Source of the DNA: Candidatus Uhrbacteria bacterium
Lineage (GTDB): Bacteria; Patescibacteriota; Patescibacteriia; JACRJV01
Reading direction: 5' to 3'
Assembly: GCA_016215325.1 (NCBI GenBank)
Contig: JACRJV010000006.1
Coordinates: 1 to 41,247 of the forward strand
DNA length: 41,247 nt
How positions within the stretch are numbered: the first letter of the stretch is position 1; the number at the start of each line of letters is the position of its first letter. Under the pieces are notes generated by a model, which was given only the letters and a program-made list of their open reading frames with translations, searched no databases and was not told the DNA's origin. The translations under genes were made by a program, and so were the position numbers. Positions 14,669 through 23,136 of this stretch are shown here, piece after piece.

Positions 14669-14686
14669 ATAGTATCAGTATACTAT
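14669..14686. promoter_or_regulatory. operator palindrome between TrmB-like gene and ABC importer
   Basis: ATAGTAT-CAGT-ATACTAT, a perfect 7-bp inverted repeat in the 108-bp divergent intergenic region. It overlaps a TATACT (14679-14684) usable as the importer's -10. On the minus strand TTGAGT and TGTATT with a 17-bp spacer could serve the regulator. Binding by the adjacent TrmB-like protein is inference. Confidence 0.55.
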
Positions 14687-14733
14687 CATTCTATGATCCA
14701 TTTATGCAATAACCCCGTGCGCGCACGCCTCTT

Positions 14734-15759
14734 ATGAAAAAAGTTTTTATCATCCCCCCCATCCTTATCGCGATAATCGTGAGTATCGCGGGAGTCCGTA
14801 TTGCCCAGCGTCAAAGCGGACAGCCCAACAGCGGCAAGACGCGGGCTCAAGTGGAGCTGCCCACCATCATCTACGCAATGCCCATCACCGTGGCGGCGAT
14901 CCCTTCGTATGTCGCATTGAAAAAAGGATTCTGGGAAGAAGAAGGCCTCCGTGTTCAGCCGCAGATGTTTTCGGCCGGACGCTTGGCGCTGGACGCGCTG
15001 TTGGGAGGCAACGCCGAGGTGATGTCCGTATCCGAGACGCCATTGGTCCATGCCATTCTCCAGGGCAACGATATTGCGATCGTCGCTACCGTCACCGAGC
15101 ACCAAGAAACAAAAATCATTGCCCGAGTCGATAAAGGGATCATCAAGCCTGGTGATTTGATTGGGAAACGCATCGCGACGTTAGCAGGTACGAACTCCGA
15201 TTATTTTTTGACGGTGTTTCTTAAAAAATACAACATCGGCCTTGATCAAGTCCGTATCGTGAATATGCCGCCGCCGGATATGGTGACGGCTCTGGTTAAG
15301 GGCGATATCGACGCGTACGCCGCTTGGGAGCCACATATTTATTATGCAAAAAAGCAATTGGGCGACAAGGCAACGGTGTTTGAACCCGGCGAACTCTACA
15401 ACGGTCGCCATACGGTTGCGATGAATAAAAAATTTGTACAAAAAAATCCGGTCATTGTTCAACAACTTATTAAGGGATTATTGCGCGCCGAACAGTTTGT
15501 CAAAGAGAATCCCACAGAGTCCATAAAGATTGTGTCTGACGTCACCGGCGTGCCAACAGAAGCGGTGGAGCTGTTATGGAAAGAGTATGTTGTGGACGTT
15601 CAACTGGATGAGCGCTTCTTAGAGATCATCAACAAAGAAGGCCAATGGGCAGCATCATTAAGAAAGCCAGCGGCGACACTGCCAAATTTTCGGGGATATA
15701 TCTTCACTCAGGCCTTAAAAAACGAGCGCCCTTCTTCCGTGAAGGGTTTGGGTGAATGA
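14734..15759 (+). CDS. ABC importer substrate-binding protein, SsuA/ThiY (NMT1) family
   Basis: A 341-aa protein. An N-terminal membrane anchor (residues 4-24) without a lipobox Cys suggests an anchored rather than lipid-modified binding protein. The NMT1/SsuA-like periplasmic-binding fold follows: AIPSYVALKKGFWEEEGL, GGNAEVMSVSETPLVHAILQG, DLIGKRIATLAGTNSDYFL, ALVKGDIDAYAAWEPHIYYA. These motifs fit the family that binds sulfonates, nitrate, bicarbonate or pyrimidine/thiamine precursors; the ligand cannot be told from sequence. Its stop overlaps the permease start (ATGA, 15756-15759). Confidence 0.88.
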   Translation: MKKVFIIPPILIAIIVSIAGVRIAQRQSGQPNSGKTRAQVELPTIIYAMPITVAAIPSYVALKKGFWEEEGLRVQPQMFSAGRLALDALLGGNAEVMSVSETPLVHAILQGNDIAIVATVTEHQETKIIARVDKGIIKPGDLIGKRIATLAGTNSDYFLTVFLKKYNIGLDQVRIVNMPPPDMVTALVKGDIDAYAAWEPHIYYAKKQLGDKATVFEPGELYNGRHTVAMNKKFVQKNPVIVQQLIKGLLRAEQFVKENPTESIKIVSDVTGVPTEAVELLWKEYVVDVQLDERFLEIINKEGQWAASLRKPAATLPNFRGYIFTQALKNERPSSVKGLGE

Positions 15760-16517
15760 AGAACGCTTCATTAATCCGCGGCGGAATAACCGGCGTCGTT
15801 CTGTTGGCTTTGTGGCAGGCCGTTTCTAGCGCCGGGCTTTATAATCCGCACCTCTTCCCTGCGCCGACAAGTATCGGCCGCGCGTTTCGAGCGATGGTAA
15901 TTTCGAGAGAGTGGCTTAATGACCTCCAATCGAGTCTTGTTCGGTTTGGCATTGGTTTTATCACGGGCAATGCGATAGGTATCCTGTTGGGGTTGCTCAC
16001 TGGGCGGTCGCAACTATTCAAGGCAACTCTCGGGCTGTTGTTGAATTATCTCCGAAGCACGCCATCGGTGGCGCTTATCCCATTAGCCATCGTGTGGTTT
16101 GGCATTGGGGAGATGGAGAAAATTTTTATTGTCACGTGGGGCGTAACCTTCCCGGTGTGGCTGAACACGTCCTCGGGGTTTATGGAGGTGGAGCAAGAGT
16201 ATGTGCGTGCCGCGCAGATCTTGGGCGCCCGGGGGTGGCGAATGTACGCGCACGTCTATGTCCCTCACGTGCTTCCCTATATTATTGCCGGCGCGCGAAT
16301 GGGCATTGCAACGGGATTTTTTGCCTTAGCCGCGGCCGAAATGTCCGGAACTTCCAGCGGTATCGGTTTCCGTATTTTTTATTCTCATCAACTGTTTCGA
16401 GCCGATAGCATGATGGTGGCGATTATGACCATCGGTTTGCTGGGGATCATCATTGACCGCATTTTTGTTACAGTGATCGGGAGAATATTCCCATGGTGGC
16501 GGGCGACAGCGGTATGA
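15756..16517 (+). CDS. ABC importer permease, SsuC/TauC type
   Basis: A 253-aa BPD-type permease with about six membrane helices. The EAA loop is EQEYVRAAQILGARGWRMY (about residues 147-165), which docks on the ATPase. The N-terminal LFPAPTSIGRAF segment is typical of the SsuC/TauC/ThiX group. It overlaps the binding-protein gene by 4 bases and the ATPase gene by 4 bases, so all three are co-translated. Confidence 0.9.
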   Translation: MKNASLIRGGITGVVLLALWQAVSSAGLYNPHLFPAPTSIGRAFRAMVISREWLNDLQSSLVRFGIGFITGNAIGILLGLLTGRSQLFKATLGLLLNYLRSTPSVALIPLAIVWFGIGEMEKIFIVTWGVTFPVWLNTSSGFMEVEQEYVRAAQILGARGWRMYAHVYVPHVLPYIIAGARMGIATGFFALAAAEMSGTSSGIGFRIFYSHQLFRADSMMVAIMTIGLLGIIIDRIFVTVIGRIFPWWRATAV

Positions 16518-17287
16518 GTAGTATTGTTTTTTCCAATGTTTCACAGACGTATCATAGTCCCTCTGATGAGAGTCACGACACCGTGGCCCTCAAAAACGTG
16601 AGTTTCACTATCGGTGATCAAGAGTTTGTTGGTATTGTGGGACCCTCCGGGTGCGGGAAAACGACAATCCTCAATCTTATTGCCGGCTTTCTTCAGCCGA
16701 GCACGGGCGAGATACGGCTGGAGGGTGCGCGATGCGGCTATGTCTTTCAGAAAAATAATTTGTTCCCTTGGAAAACGGTTCGACAGAATATTGAATTTGG
16801 CTTACAGATGAATGGTGTTGCCAAACTGCAACAACAGACAATCGTCGATGAGTATCTCCGTCAGATGCGATTAGAAGGATTTGCCGATCAATACCCCCAT
16901 GAATTAAGTATCGGGATGCAACAACGAGCCGGGCTCGCGCGCGCGTATGCCGCCCAACCGGACACGTTGCTCATGGATGAGCCGTTTGTTTCGATCGATG
17001 CCCAAATGAGATTGCATATGCATGAATTGCTCTTGGATATTTGGACCAAGCAGAAAAAAACCGTTGTGTTTGTCACCCATGACATTGATGAGGCGATCCT
17101 GCTGCCCGACCGAGTGTTTGTATTCTCTGGGCGACCAGGGATGATAAAAGAAGAGATCCCTGTCACTCTGCCGCGCCCTCGTTCGCACCACTCGTTGAAC
17201 GACCCCCATTATGGGGTATTGCGTAAGCAAATGATTGATGCTCTTTTCGAGAAAACAGAAGACAAAACGCTGTCGAGACAAGAATGA
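16514..17287 (+). CDS. ABC importer ATPase, SsuB/TauB type
   Basis: A 257-aa ATPase. Walker A is GPSGCGKTT, Q-loop VFQKNNLFPW, signature LSIGMQQR (Gly to Ile at the third position), Walker B LLMDEPF, H-loop VTHD. ATG 16514 forms an ATGA overlap with the permease stop; an in-frame ATG 21 bases upstream is less likely. The last 125 bases overlap the convergent symporter gene's 3' end. Confidence 0.93.
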   Translation: MSSIVFSNVSQTYHSPSDESHDTVALKNVSFTIGDQEFVGIVGPSGCGKTTILNLIAGFLQPSTGEIRLEGARCGYVFQKNNLFPWKTVRQNIEFGLQMNGVAKLQQQTIVDEYLRQMRLEGFADQYPHELSIGMQQRAGLARAYAAQPDTLLMDEPFVSIDAQMRLHMHELLLDIWTKQKKTVVFVTHDIDEAILLPDRVFVFSGRPGMIKEEIPVTLPRPRSHHSLNDPHYGVLRKQMIDALFEKTEDKTLSRQE

Positions 17288-18746
17288 TAAACAGCGATGC
17301 GCCGACAATCCAGATTGGGTTATCAATGATGTTGCCGTAGACAAATAACGGGACGCCGACAACGAAACTTACCAGCACTCCCCAGAAGACTCCTTTGGCA
17401 TCCAAACGCTTCCAGTATAGGCTCAGAATGGTGGGCACAACCACGCAGGCGGCAACGGTGTTAAAAATCCACCACAAGTGTTTAAGACCAAATCCCGGAA
17501 TATTGTTTGCGGCCATGGCGACGACCAAACCCGCAATGGTGATCGCGATCATTGCTTTGCGGGAATTCTTTACCCCTTGGTCATCGAGCTGTGCCCCGTG
17601 TGTTTTTTCTTCTGACGTGAGGGTTTCGCCCATATCAATTTTTTTCAATACCTCTTTCTCTCTGTCTGTATACCGGACGACATCGGTGACATACAGAGAA
17701 CTCGCCGCCACCACCCCAGAATCGAGCGTAGAGAATAACGCGCTCAAAAGCATGATCACGAACAGCGCGATGGCACCCGTGGGCAACAAGGCGCTGACAG
17801 CGGCGACTCCGATCATGGATGGATCGACGCCATTGGGCAATGTGATCCCTAACGATGGATTGGCCGCGAGAAATCCCAAACTCGACAAAGCAACCGGTAC
17901 AATGCCAAACATGATGGCGCCAAAAGCAAATGATCGGACAAGATTCTCTTTTTTGATCGCGAACGCCCGCTGCCAGTATTGCTGGTCTGAAATTGCTCCG
18001 GAGATGAGACCGATCGCTGTGACAATCCCAAACGAGAGGGCAACGCCGGGATCAAAAATATTCGTCAACTGCCCCGTGACTCCACCAAAGCCCTGCGTGA
18101 CTTGGCTCCACCCGCCAGCGGCGACGATGGCCCAGGGCACGATAATGAGCCCCGCGATGATCAAACAAAACTGGATCAAATCCGTGACAAATGAGGATTC
18201 GAGTCCCGAGATGAGCGCGTACGCCAGCATAATGACCGCCATCAATACCATCGCGTTGACGAGCCCAATCCCGGTGAGTACGCTCACGAGATTGCTGCCG
18301 GCAAACAGTTGTACCGTCACTGCCATGAGTTGGTAGAAAAAGTACGGGAAGAGGTACATTTTGTGGACCCGTTCACTGCCCAAACGATACTTGATCCATT
18401 GAAGTAGGGTATAGCCGTAGGGAAGTTTTTCACGAATGCGGGGGGCAAAGAAAATGTACAAAAGTAACGCCACAATGTTTGGCGCGGTGAACCAAAAGAT
18501 GCCAGGGAGCCCCTGTTGATACGCTGATTGGACCGAAATAAATAATGCTGGCGCCCAAATCCAGGACGCGGCGATGCTCGCGGAACCCAGCCACCAACTC
18601 ACATTGCGTTCGGCCACCAAAAACCCTTGGATCGAGCGGTAGCGTTTCCAACGGGCAAAGAAGTAGGTGAGCGTCACCATGAATATTCCGTAGAGAGCCA
18701 GTACGAGATGCCCTTGCACCGCTGTCAAGCTTTTGAGTGTATCCAT
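17163..18746 (-). CDS. sodium:solute symporter (SSS family)
   Basis: A 527-aa protein with about 13 membrane helices. SSS hallmarks are GFLVAERNVSWWLGSASIAASW near the N-terminus, the GLESSFVTDLIQF helix and SGAISDQQYWQRAFAIKK after helix 6. The substrate could be an amino acid, sugar, pantothenate or proline-like solute; the family is too broad to say. I chose ATG 18746 (MDTLKSL); an upstream in-frame ATG at 18812 would extend through the operator-like dyad. The C-terminal tail (from about 485) is hydrophilic and lies opposite the end of the ATPase gene. It is divergent from the TrmB-like regulator at 18893. Confidence 0.88.
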   Translation of the reverse strand: MDTLKSLTAVQGHLVLALYGIFMVTLTYFFARWKRYRSIQGFLVAERNVSWWLGSASIAASWIWAPALFISVQSAYQQGLPGIFWFTAPNIVALLLYIFFAPRIREKLPYGYTLLQWIKYRLGSERVHKMYLFPYFFYQLMAVTVQLFAGSNLVSVLTGIGLVNAMVLMAVIMLAYALISGLESSFVTDLIQFCLIIAGLIIVPWAIVAAGGWSQVTQGFGGVTGQLTNIFDPGVALSFGIVTAIGLISGAISDQQYWQRAFAIKKENLVRSFAFGAIMFGIVPVALSSLGFLAANPSLGITLPNGVDPSMIGVAAVSALLPTGAIALFVIMLLSALFSTLDSGVVAASSLYVTDVVRYTDREKEVLKKIDMGETLTSEEKTHGAQLDDQGVKNSRKAMIAITIAGLVVAMAANNIPGFGLKHLWWIFNTVAACVVVPTILSLYWKRLDAKGVFWGVLVSFVVGVPLFVYGNIIDNPIWIVGASLFIILVSTAFCLLFSRKEHQSFAYAIPHNGGRSTSGANEGAAE

Positions 18747-18772
18747 ACAGAAAGAGTTAAGGAGTACAGGGA

Positions 18773-18792
18773 AACAGTCGAATTTGACTGTT
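18773..18792. promoter_or_regulatory. operator-like dyad between symporter and TrmB-like gene
   Basis: AACAGTC-N6-GACTGTT, a perfect 7-bp inverted repeat 27 bases upstream of the symporter start. It contains TTGACT (18784-18789), a possible -35 for the regulator with TATAAC 15 bases further on (non-optimal spacing). Probable control site for this divergent pair. Confidence 0.5.
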
Positions 18793-18892
18793 AACGGGGT
18801 ATGGTATAACATATAGAGTGAGTGGCAAATACCACCACTTTGTTATCTCCCTGACTCTTCCCTTTATCGCGGAAGCCTCTTAATTCTCGTCT

Positions 18893-19645
18893 ATGTATCG
18901 AGAAGTATTAGAAGAAATCGGCCTCTCTCCGAATGAGGCAAAGATCTATGAGGGGTTGTTGGACATTGGCATTGCTTCGGTCCCGGCGATTTCTCTCAAA
19001 ATCGGCGTGCATAAACGCAATATCTACGACATTATTCCCAAGCTCTTAAAGAAGGGTCTGATTTATCAAATCGCGGATACCAAAGAAAACCTCTATGCCG
19101 CATTGGAGCCTGAGAAGCTCTCGGATTTGATCTGGGAAAAGCAGGCGAAACTTAAAAATATTTTGCCAGCCCTGCAAGAGCAATTTAAAAAGACCGCAAC
19201 AGGAGAAGCGGTCTATATCTATAAAGGAGTGGAGGGGTTTAAAAATTATTTGCGCGATATCCTGACGGTTGGTGAAGACGTTTATTTTGTCGGAGCAAAG
19301 GGGGGATGGTTTGACGCGGACCTCCACATATTTATTCAGAAATTTTTACGCCAGGCGCGGGAGAAAAAAATTAAGTACTTTCATATCTTTGATGCGGAGG
19401 TCAAAAAATTTGCCCCTGACCTTTTGAAGGAATTGGGCAAGCCGTATCGGTTCTTACCCAAACAATACTCAACCACAGGGGCTATCGATATTTTTGGAGA
19501 CCACGTGGTGACGTTCTCGGGGCTCACACTCAAAGATATCACGGAGGATGTTACGCTCGTTGTTATCGTCAATAAAAAATTGGCGGATTGTTATCGGACA
19601 TGGTTCAAATTTATTTGGGATCATTGTCGTTCTTCTTCGGTTTGA
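18893..19645 (+). CDS. TrmB-family regulator, divergent from symporter
   Basis: A 250-aa paralog of the regulator at 13873-14625. Shared features are an IGLSPNEAKIYEGLLDIG winged helix, a YIYKGVEGFKNYLRDIL segment, VYFVGAKGGWFD, and RFLPKQYSTTGAIDIFGDHVVTFSG near the C-terminus. The two equal-length paralogs flank the ABC and SSS transporters, each divergent from one of them. The gene's last 25 bases overlap the 3' end of the convergent lamin-tail gene. Ligand unknown; the shared GAKGGWFD motif suggests a related effector. Confidence 0.85.
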   Translation: MYREVLEEIGLSPNEAKIYEGLLDIGIASVPAISLKIGVHKRNIYDIIPKLLKKGLIYQIADTKENLYAALEPEKLSDLIWEKQAKLKNILPALQEQFKKTATGEAVYIYKGVEGFKNYLRDILTVGEDVYFVGAKGGWFDADLHIFIQKFLRQAREKKIKYFHIFDAEVKKFAPDLLKELGKPYRFLPKQYSTTGAIDIFGDHVVTFSGLTLKDITEDVTLVVIVNKKLADCYRTWFKFIWDHCRSSSV

Positions 19646-22600
19646 AAGGAATTCGGTAGTTGCAAGATGCCGTTGCTGGCGACCACCGGTTTGAGTTCGG
19701 GCTCTGGTGTGGGCCATTGAGGCCCAGGGGCCACGGGTTCGCGGATAATGAGCAACAGGAGGCTGCCGGCAAGGATGCCCGTAAACACCATTGTAGGCAA
19801 TTGAGAATTTTTTTGAAGCGGGATGGTTGTTGTCTCTGTTGGCGCAGGGGCAGAGAGGAATGCAACATCGTCGATCGTGCGAGCGCGTAACCGGTTGGAG
19901 GTGGTGGTGTGCTCAATGACGCCCGTGATCCGTACTTGTTCCTGGGGCTGCGGGATGCGCGGGAGGCCTACGGGCGGAATTACGGCGATCTCGGATTCTT
20001 CGTCTTCCACGAGCCAGGACTTGGTGCGCACATCGCGGATGGAAGCCGTGATGGTGACTAGATCGTTTGTCTCTCGATCCACCACATCCGCAATCGCCAT
20101 GGTCGTTGGGCTGGGAGCGATGCCGTGTGCTTGGATCGCAACATCCGATGGGTCGTTTACTCGGATGGCCGTACCGGTTTGGGTAACCGAAATCTTCCCA
20201 TGAATTTGAACCCGATCGCCCACAGAGAGTGTTGGCCATTTGTGCCGACCAGAGAGTTTCACCAATGTTCCGCTGCCAGAAAGGGCGAAGGCAGACCCCC
20301 CGAAGGTTGCAGGGGTTGCGCTGACAACGCCAGAGGCGATGACAGCCGTGTTGCGCTCCAATTCATTAATTTCCGAGAGCGTCACGGTTTGCACCGCACC
20401 TGTTTTGGCGGTTGCCCGCGTGGCTGCCGCCCCCGTTTGTTGGGATGTGTCGCTGTGTGCTTCGGGGGATGCGAGTGCAATTGTGTCGTGTACGCTACCG
20501 CTCGTAATCCCGTCGCTCACGGTGAGGGTGGCGGTCAAGCGTTTTTGCGCGGGCATGATTTTTTCAACGGCCATGCCATCGAGCGTTGTGCCATCGGAAA
20601 ATGCCCAGTGATAGGTAATGGGTTGACGGTCTGGGTCATAGCTATCGGACGCATCAAACAAGAGGATTTCGCCTTGGGCGGCCGTGGGAGCGATCCAGAA
20701 TTGGGCAACCGGGGCGTGGTTGGGGTCGGCAATCGCGTTTGCAATGCCGACGGTAGGGGTGGTGGTCCACTGCCAGCGCCCTTCGGAAGAGAGCGCATAG
20801 CTCTGGCCTTCGGTCGAAGCAGGCGGGTATGCTACGCGGTCAAGCTCTTTCTCCGTGATGCGTCCTTTTGCGTCTTTTTCTTCGACGAGCAGTCTGATAG
20901 TGGCGCCGGAATTGGGAAGTGGTGGAATCGTTTCGGACAGCGCCATTAGAGTACTGCCGGCTAACCGAAACGGCGTGATATTCGTGCGAGCGCCGCCGCG
21001 GACTTCGATGATCAGGCGCGGGAGTTCGATCGCCGCAGGAGAACGATTAACGAGTTCGATCCATTCATGACCACGGTCAGCGCCGATGGGGTTGGGCAGC
21101 ACTTCGTTGATGAGTAGAAGTGGCGCCGATCCTGCCTTGTTGGTTGTTGGAGCATTCGCGGCGTTCGGCGATTTGGCTGACGATCGCGTTGGGGGAGAAT
21201 TATTGGGCGCCACAACGGTATTGCGCCCCCTGGGCGTAGGGGTTGTCGTGACGGCAAAATCTTTTTTGAGCGATCCCGAACGGTAGCCATCCACCACGCG
21301 AGCCACACTCCAGGGGTCGCGGGCTACCGGCGCATTGGTTGACTCGGAATCACCCCAATCGCCAAAGCGCACCTCATCCACGATCTGCCGGTTTTCGTTT
21401 TTGAGCACAATGTGGTCACCACTATTGTTGAGTGACCCCTTGGGGCTGGTCACGAGATAATATCGATCCGCATCCGAGGCTCCGATAACCCCAGTTATTG
21501 TCGTCATGCTGCCCGACCCGTCCTCGATGGTCCAACCGTTGAGCGATACGGCCACCGTTTCTTTGTTGATGAGTTCAATCCATTCCGTGTCGCCGTCTGC
21601 AGGATCCGAGACAAATTCATTAATCATGACGTTGGGCATCACGGTGGCGCTGGAATTCGGAGATTGCCCTCGCGATGATACGGTGGAAGCCGGAGGCGGG
21701 GGTGCGACCACTTGATTGGTTGATCCCTTCGTGGCACTCGTGCTCACATACCAATCAATGTTGTCCGCTTCTGTATCTTTGCCGTCGGGGTATCGATTGA
21801 GTGTTGCGCCTTGCCCCGGCGTTGAAGCATTGTCCAGCGCATTGCCATCATCAAAGGATCCGTAGGTCATGCGGTCGATCATTGCACTGGTTGCATCTCT
21901 CAGAATCACCGTGTCCCCATCGTTATTGAGGTGAGCGCTGGTGAGTTCCACGACAAACCAGCGATTGGTGGGAGTCGCGTCAAGGGTGGATATCACCCCT
22001 TTTCCATCTTCAATCGTCCAACCCGTGATAGAGAATGGGTCGCCACTAAAATAGAGTTCGATCCATTCATTCCCTCCGCTCTCCGGCCGGGGCAGGATTT
22101 CGTTGAGGCGGACAACGGAAGCGAGAGGAGCGGATTGCGCGGCAGTGTTGGTTGCCTCTGAACTGTGAGCAGTGTCCGCTGATGATGCAGTGGAAGTTGC
22201 GGAGGATGTTGTTGTTGAGGTGTCATTTGACGACTCTGAAGATGCGGACGTGGAGGATTGGTTGGAGGGTGCATTTGATGATTCGGATGACGATTGTGTG
22301 GTTGTTGTTTCCGTTGAAGTTGCGGCATTGGAAGAACTCGCGGAAGTCGTTGTGGAAGTTTCTGATGACGTTGTTGCGGAAGAAGTCGCTGATGCGTTCG
22401 CCTCCGTTGAAGTTGTTGATGTTGTTGTAGACCGTGTATTCGATGTTGAAGAATCGGTAGCCGTGGTCGTTGAGGATGTTGATGATGTTGATGATGTATC
22501 CGAGCTTGATGTTGGGATTGCCGGTTGAATGGGGCTTTGGCTACCTCGTGCGGTGGGCGATGGGTTGGGTACAAAATCCGTAGCATTGTTGTCGGTATCC

Positions 22601-23118
22601 GTGCCATTGCCTTGCGCATCGGCCGGCAGCCGCTGGAGTGATTGCCCCGATGCAGGGGCAGCAGCGGCGCTGCCTTCGGGTGCGTCGCCCGTGCCATACC
22701 CGATGCGGTCCACGATCGACGCGTCGGTGGGGTTGGGCAATAGGGTGGTTGTATTCACGAGGAAGATATTGCCACCGGCTCCGGCCATGGAGAAGCTCGA
22801 GTGTACCATGTCCGCCGTGCCGGCAACACCAGAGTCGTTATGAGCGGCAAGATAATACCCGTGCGCCGCAATGGTAGCGCCGCTGGGAAAATTCTTTTTT
22901 TGAAACGTCGATCCCGTTGCGCTTTTGTATTGCAGTGAAAATGTCGAGAGATCAACAGGCGAGACCGTCGGATTGTAGAGTTCGATCCACTCATCATTGG
23001 CCGTTGTGCCTGCAACTTGGAGTTGGCTTATGACGACATGACTGGTTTCGGCAGCCACGGGCGAGCTCGTTGCTGCGAGAGTGATGAGCACGGTCCATAC
23101 GAGGGCGAGTCGTCGCAT
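19621..23118 (-). CDS. secreted lamin-tail-domain surface protein
   Basis: An 1165-aa protein. Signal peptide 1-23 (MRRLALVWTVLITLAATSSPVAA). Lamin-tail (LTD) domains lie at about 24-183, 334-460, 496-625 and 666-795, each with a (N/D/H)EWIEL(Y/I/V) motif. Between the first two is a 120-residue Ser/Thr linker (203-325), likely extended and perhaps glycosylated. A PKD-like domain (801-885; LLFDASDSYDPDRQPITYHWAFSDG) and two OB-like domains (911-995, 1000-1088) follow. A membrane helix at 1107-1126 is followed by a 40-residue Pro/Glu tail. The layout suggests an envelope-anchored exported protein; LTD-OB combinations occur in bacterial secreted nucleases, but no nuclease domain is seen here. 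It begins 18 bases after gpmI. Confidence 0.85.
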   Translation of the reverse strand: MRRLALVWTVLITLAATSSPVAAETSHVVISQLQVAGTTANDEWIELYNPTVSPVDLSTFSLQYKSATGSTFQKKNFPSGATIAAHGYYLAAHNDSGVAGTADMVHSSFSMAGAGGNIFLVNTTTLLPNPTDASIVDRIGYGTGDAPEGSAAAAPASGQSLQRLPADAQGNGTDTDNNATDFVPNPSPTARGSQSPIQPAIPTSSSDTSSTSSTSSTTTATDSSTSNTRSTTTSTTSTEANASATSSATTSSETSTTTSASSSNAATSTETTTTQSSSESSNAPSNQSSTSASSESSNDTSTTTSSATSTASSADTAHSSEATNTAAQSAPLASVVRLNEILPRPESGGNEWIELYFSGDPFSITGWTIEDGKGVISTLDATPTNRWFVVELTSAHLNNDGDTVILRDATSAMIDRMTYGSFDDGNALDNASTPGQGATLNRYPDGKDTEADNIDWYVSTSATKGSTNQVVAPPPPASTVSSRGQSPNSSATVMPNVMINEFVSDPADGDTEWIELINKETVAVSLNGWTIEDGSGSMTTITGVIGASDADRYYLVTSPKGSLNNSGDHIVLKNENRQIVDEVRFGDWGDSESTNAPVARDPWSVARVVDGYRSGSLKKDFAVTTTPTPRGRNTVVAPNNSPPTRSSAKSPNAANAPTTNKAGSAPLLLINEVLPNPIGADRGHEWIELVNRSPAAIELPRLIIEVRGGARTNITPFRLAGSTLMALSETIPPLPNSGATIRLLVEEKDAKGRITEKELDRVAYPPASTEGQSYALSSEGRWQWTTTPTVGIANAIADPNHAPVAQFWIAPTAAQGEILLFDASDSYDPDRQPITYHWAFSDGTTLDGMAVEKIMPAQKRLTATLTVSDGITSGSVHDTIALASPEAHSDTSQQTGAAATRATAKTGAVQTVTLSEINELERNTAVIASGVVSATPATFGGSAFALSGSGTLVKLSGRHKWPTLSVGDRVQIHGKISVTQTGTAIRVNDPSDVAIQAHGIAPSPTTMAIADVVDRETNDLVTITASIRDVRTKSWLVEDEESEIAVIPPVGLPRIPQPQEQVRITGVIEHTTTSNRLRARTIDDVAFLSAPAPTETTTIPLQKNSQLPTMVFTGILAGSLLLLIIREPVAPGPQWPTPEPELKPVVASNGILQLPNSFQTEEERQ

Positions 23119-23136
23119 AAAACGATGATGTTCGTT

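Noticed and set aside
17395-18336. 313-codon plus-strand open frame opposite the symporter
   Set aside because: The minus strand encodes a clear SSS transporter; this is its shadow.
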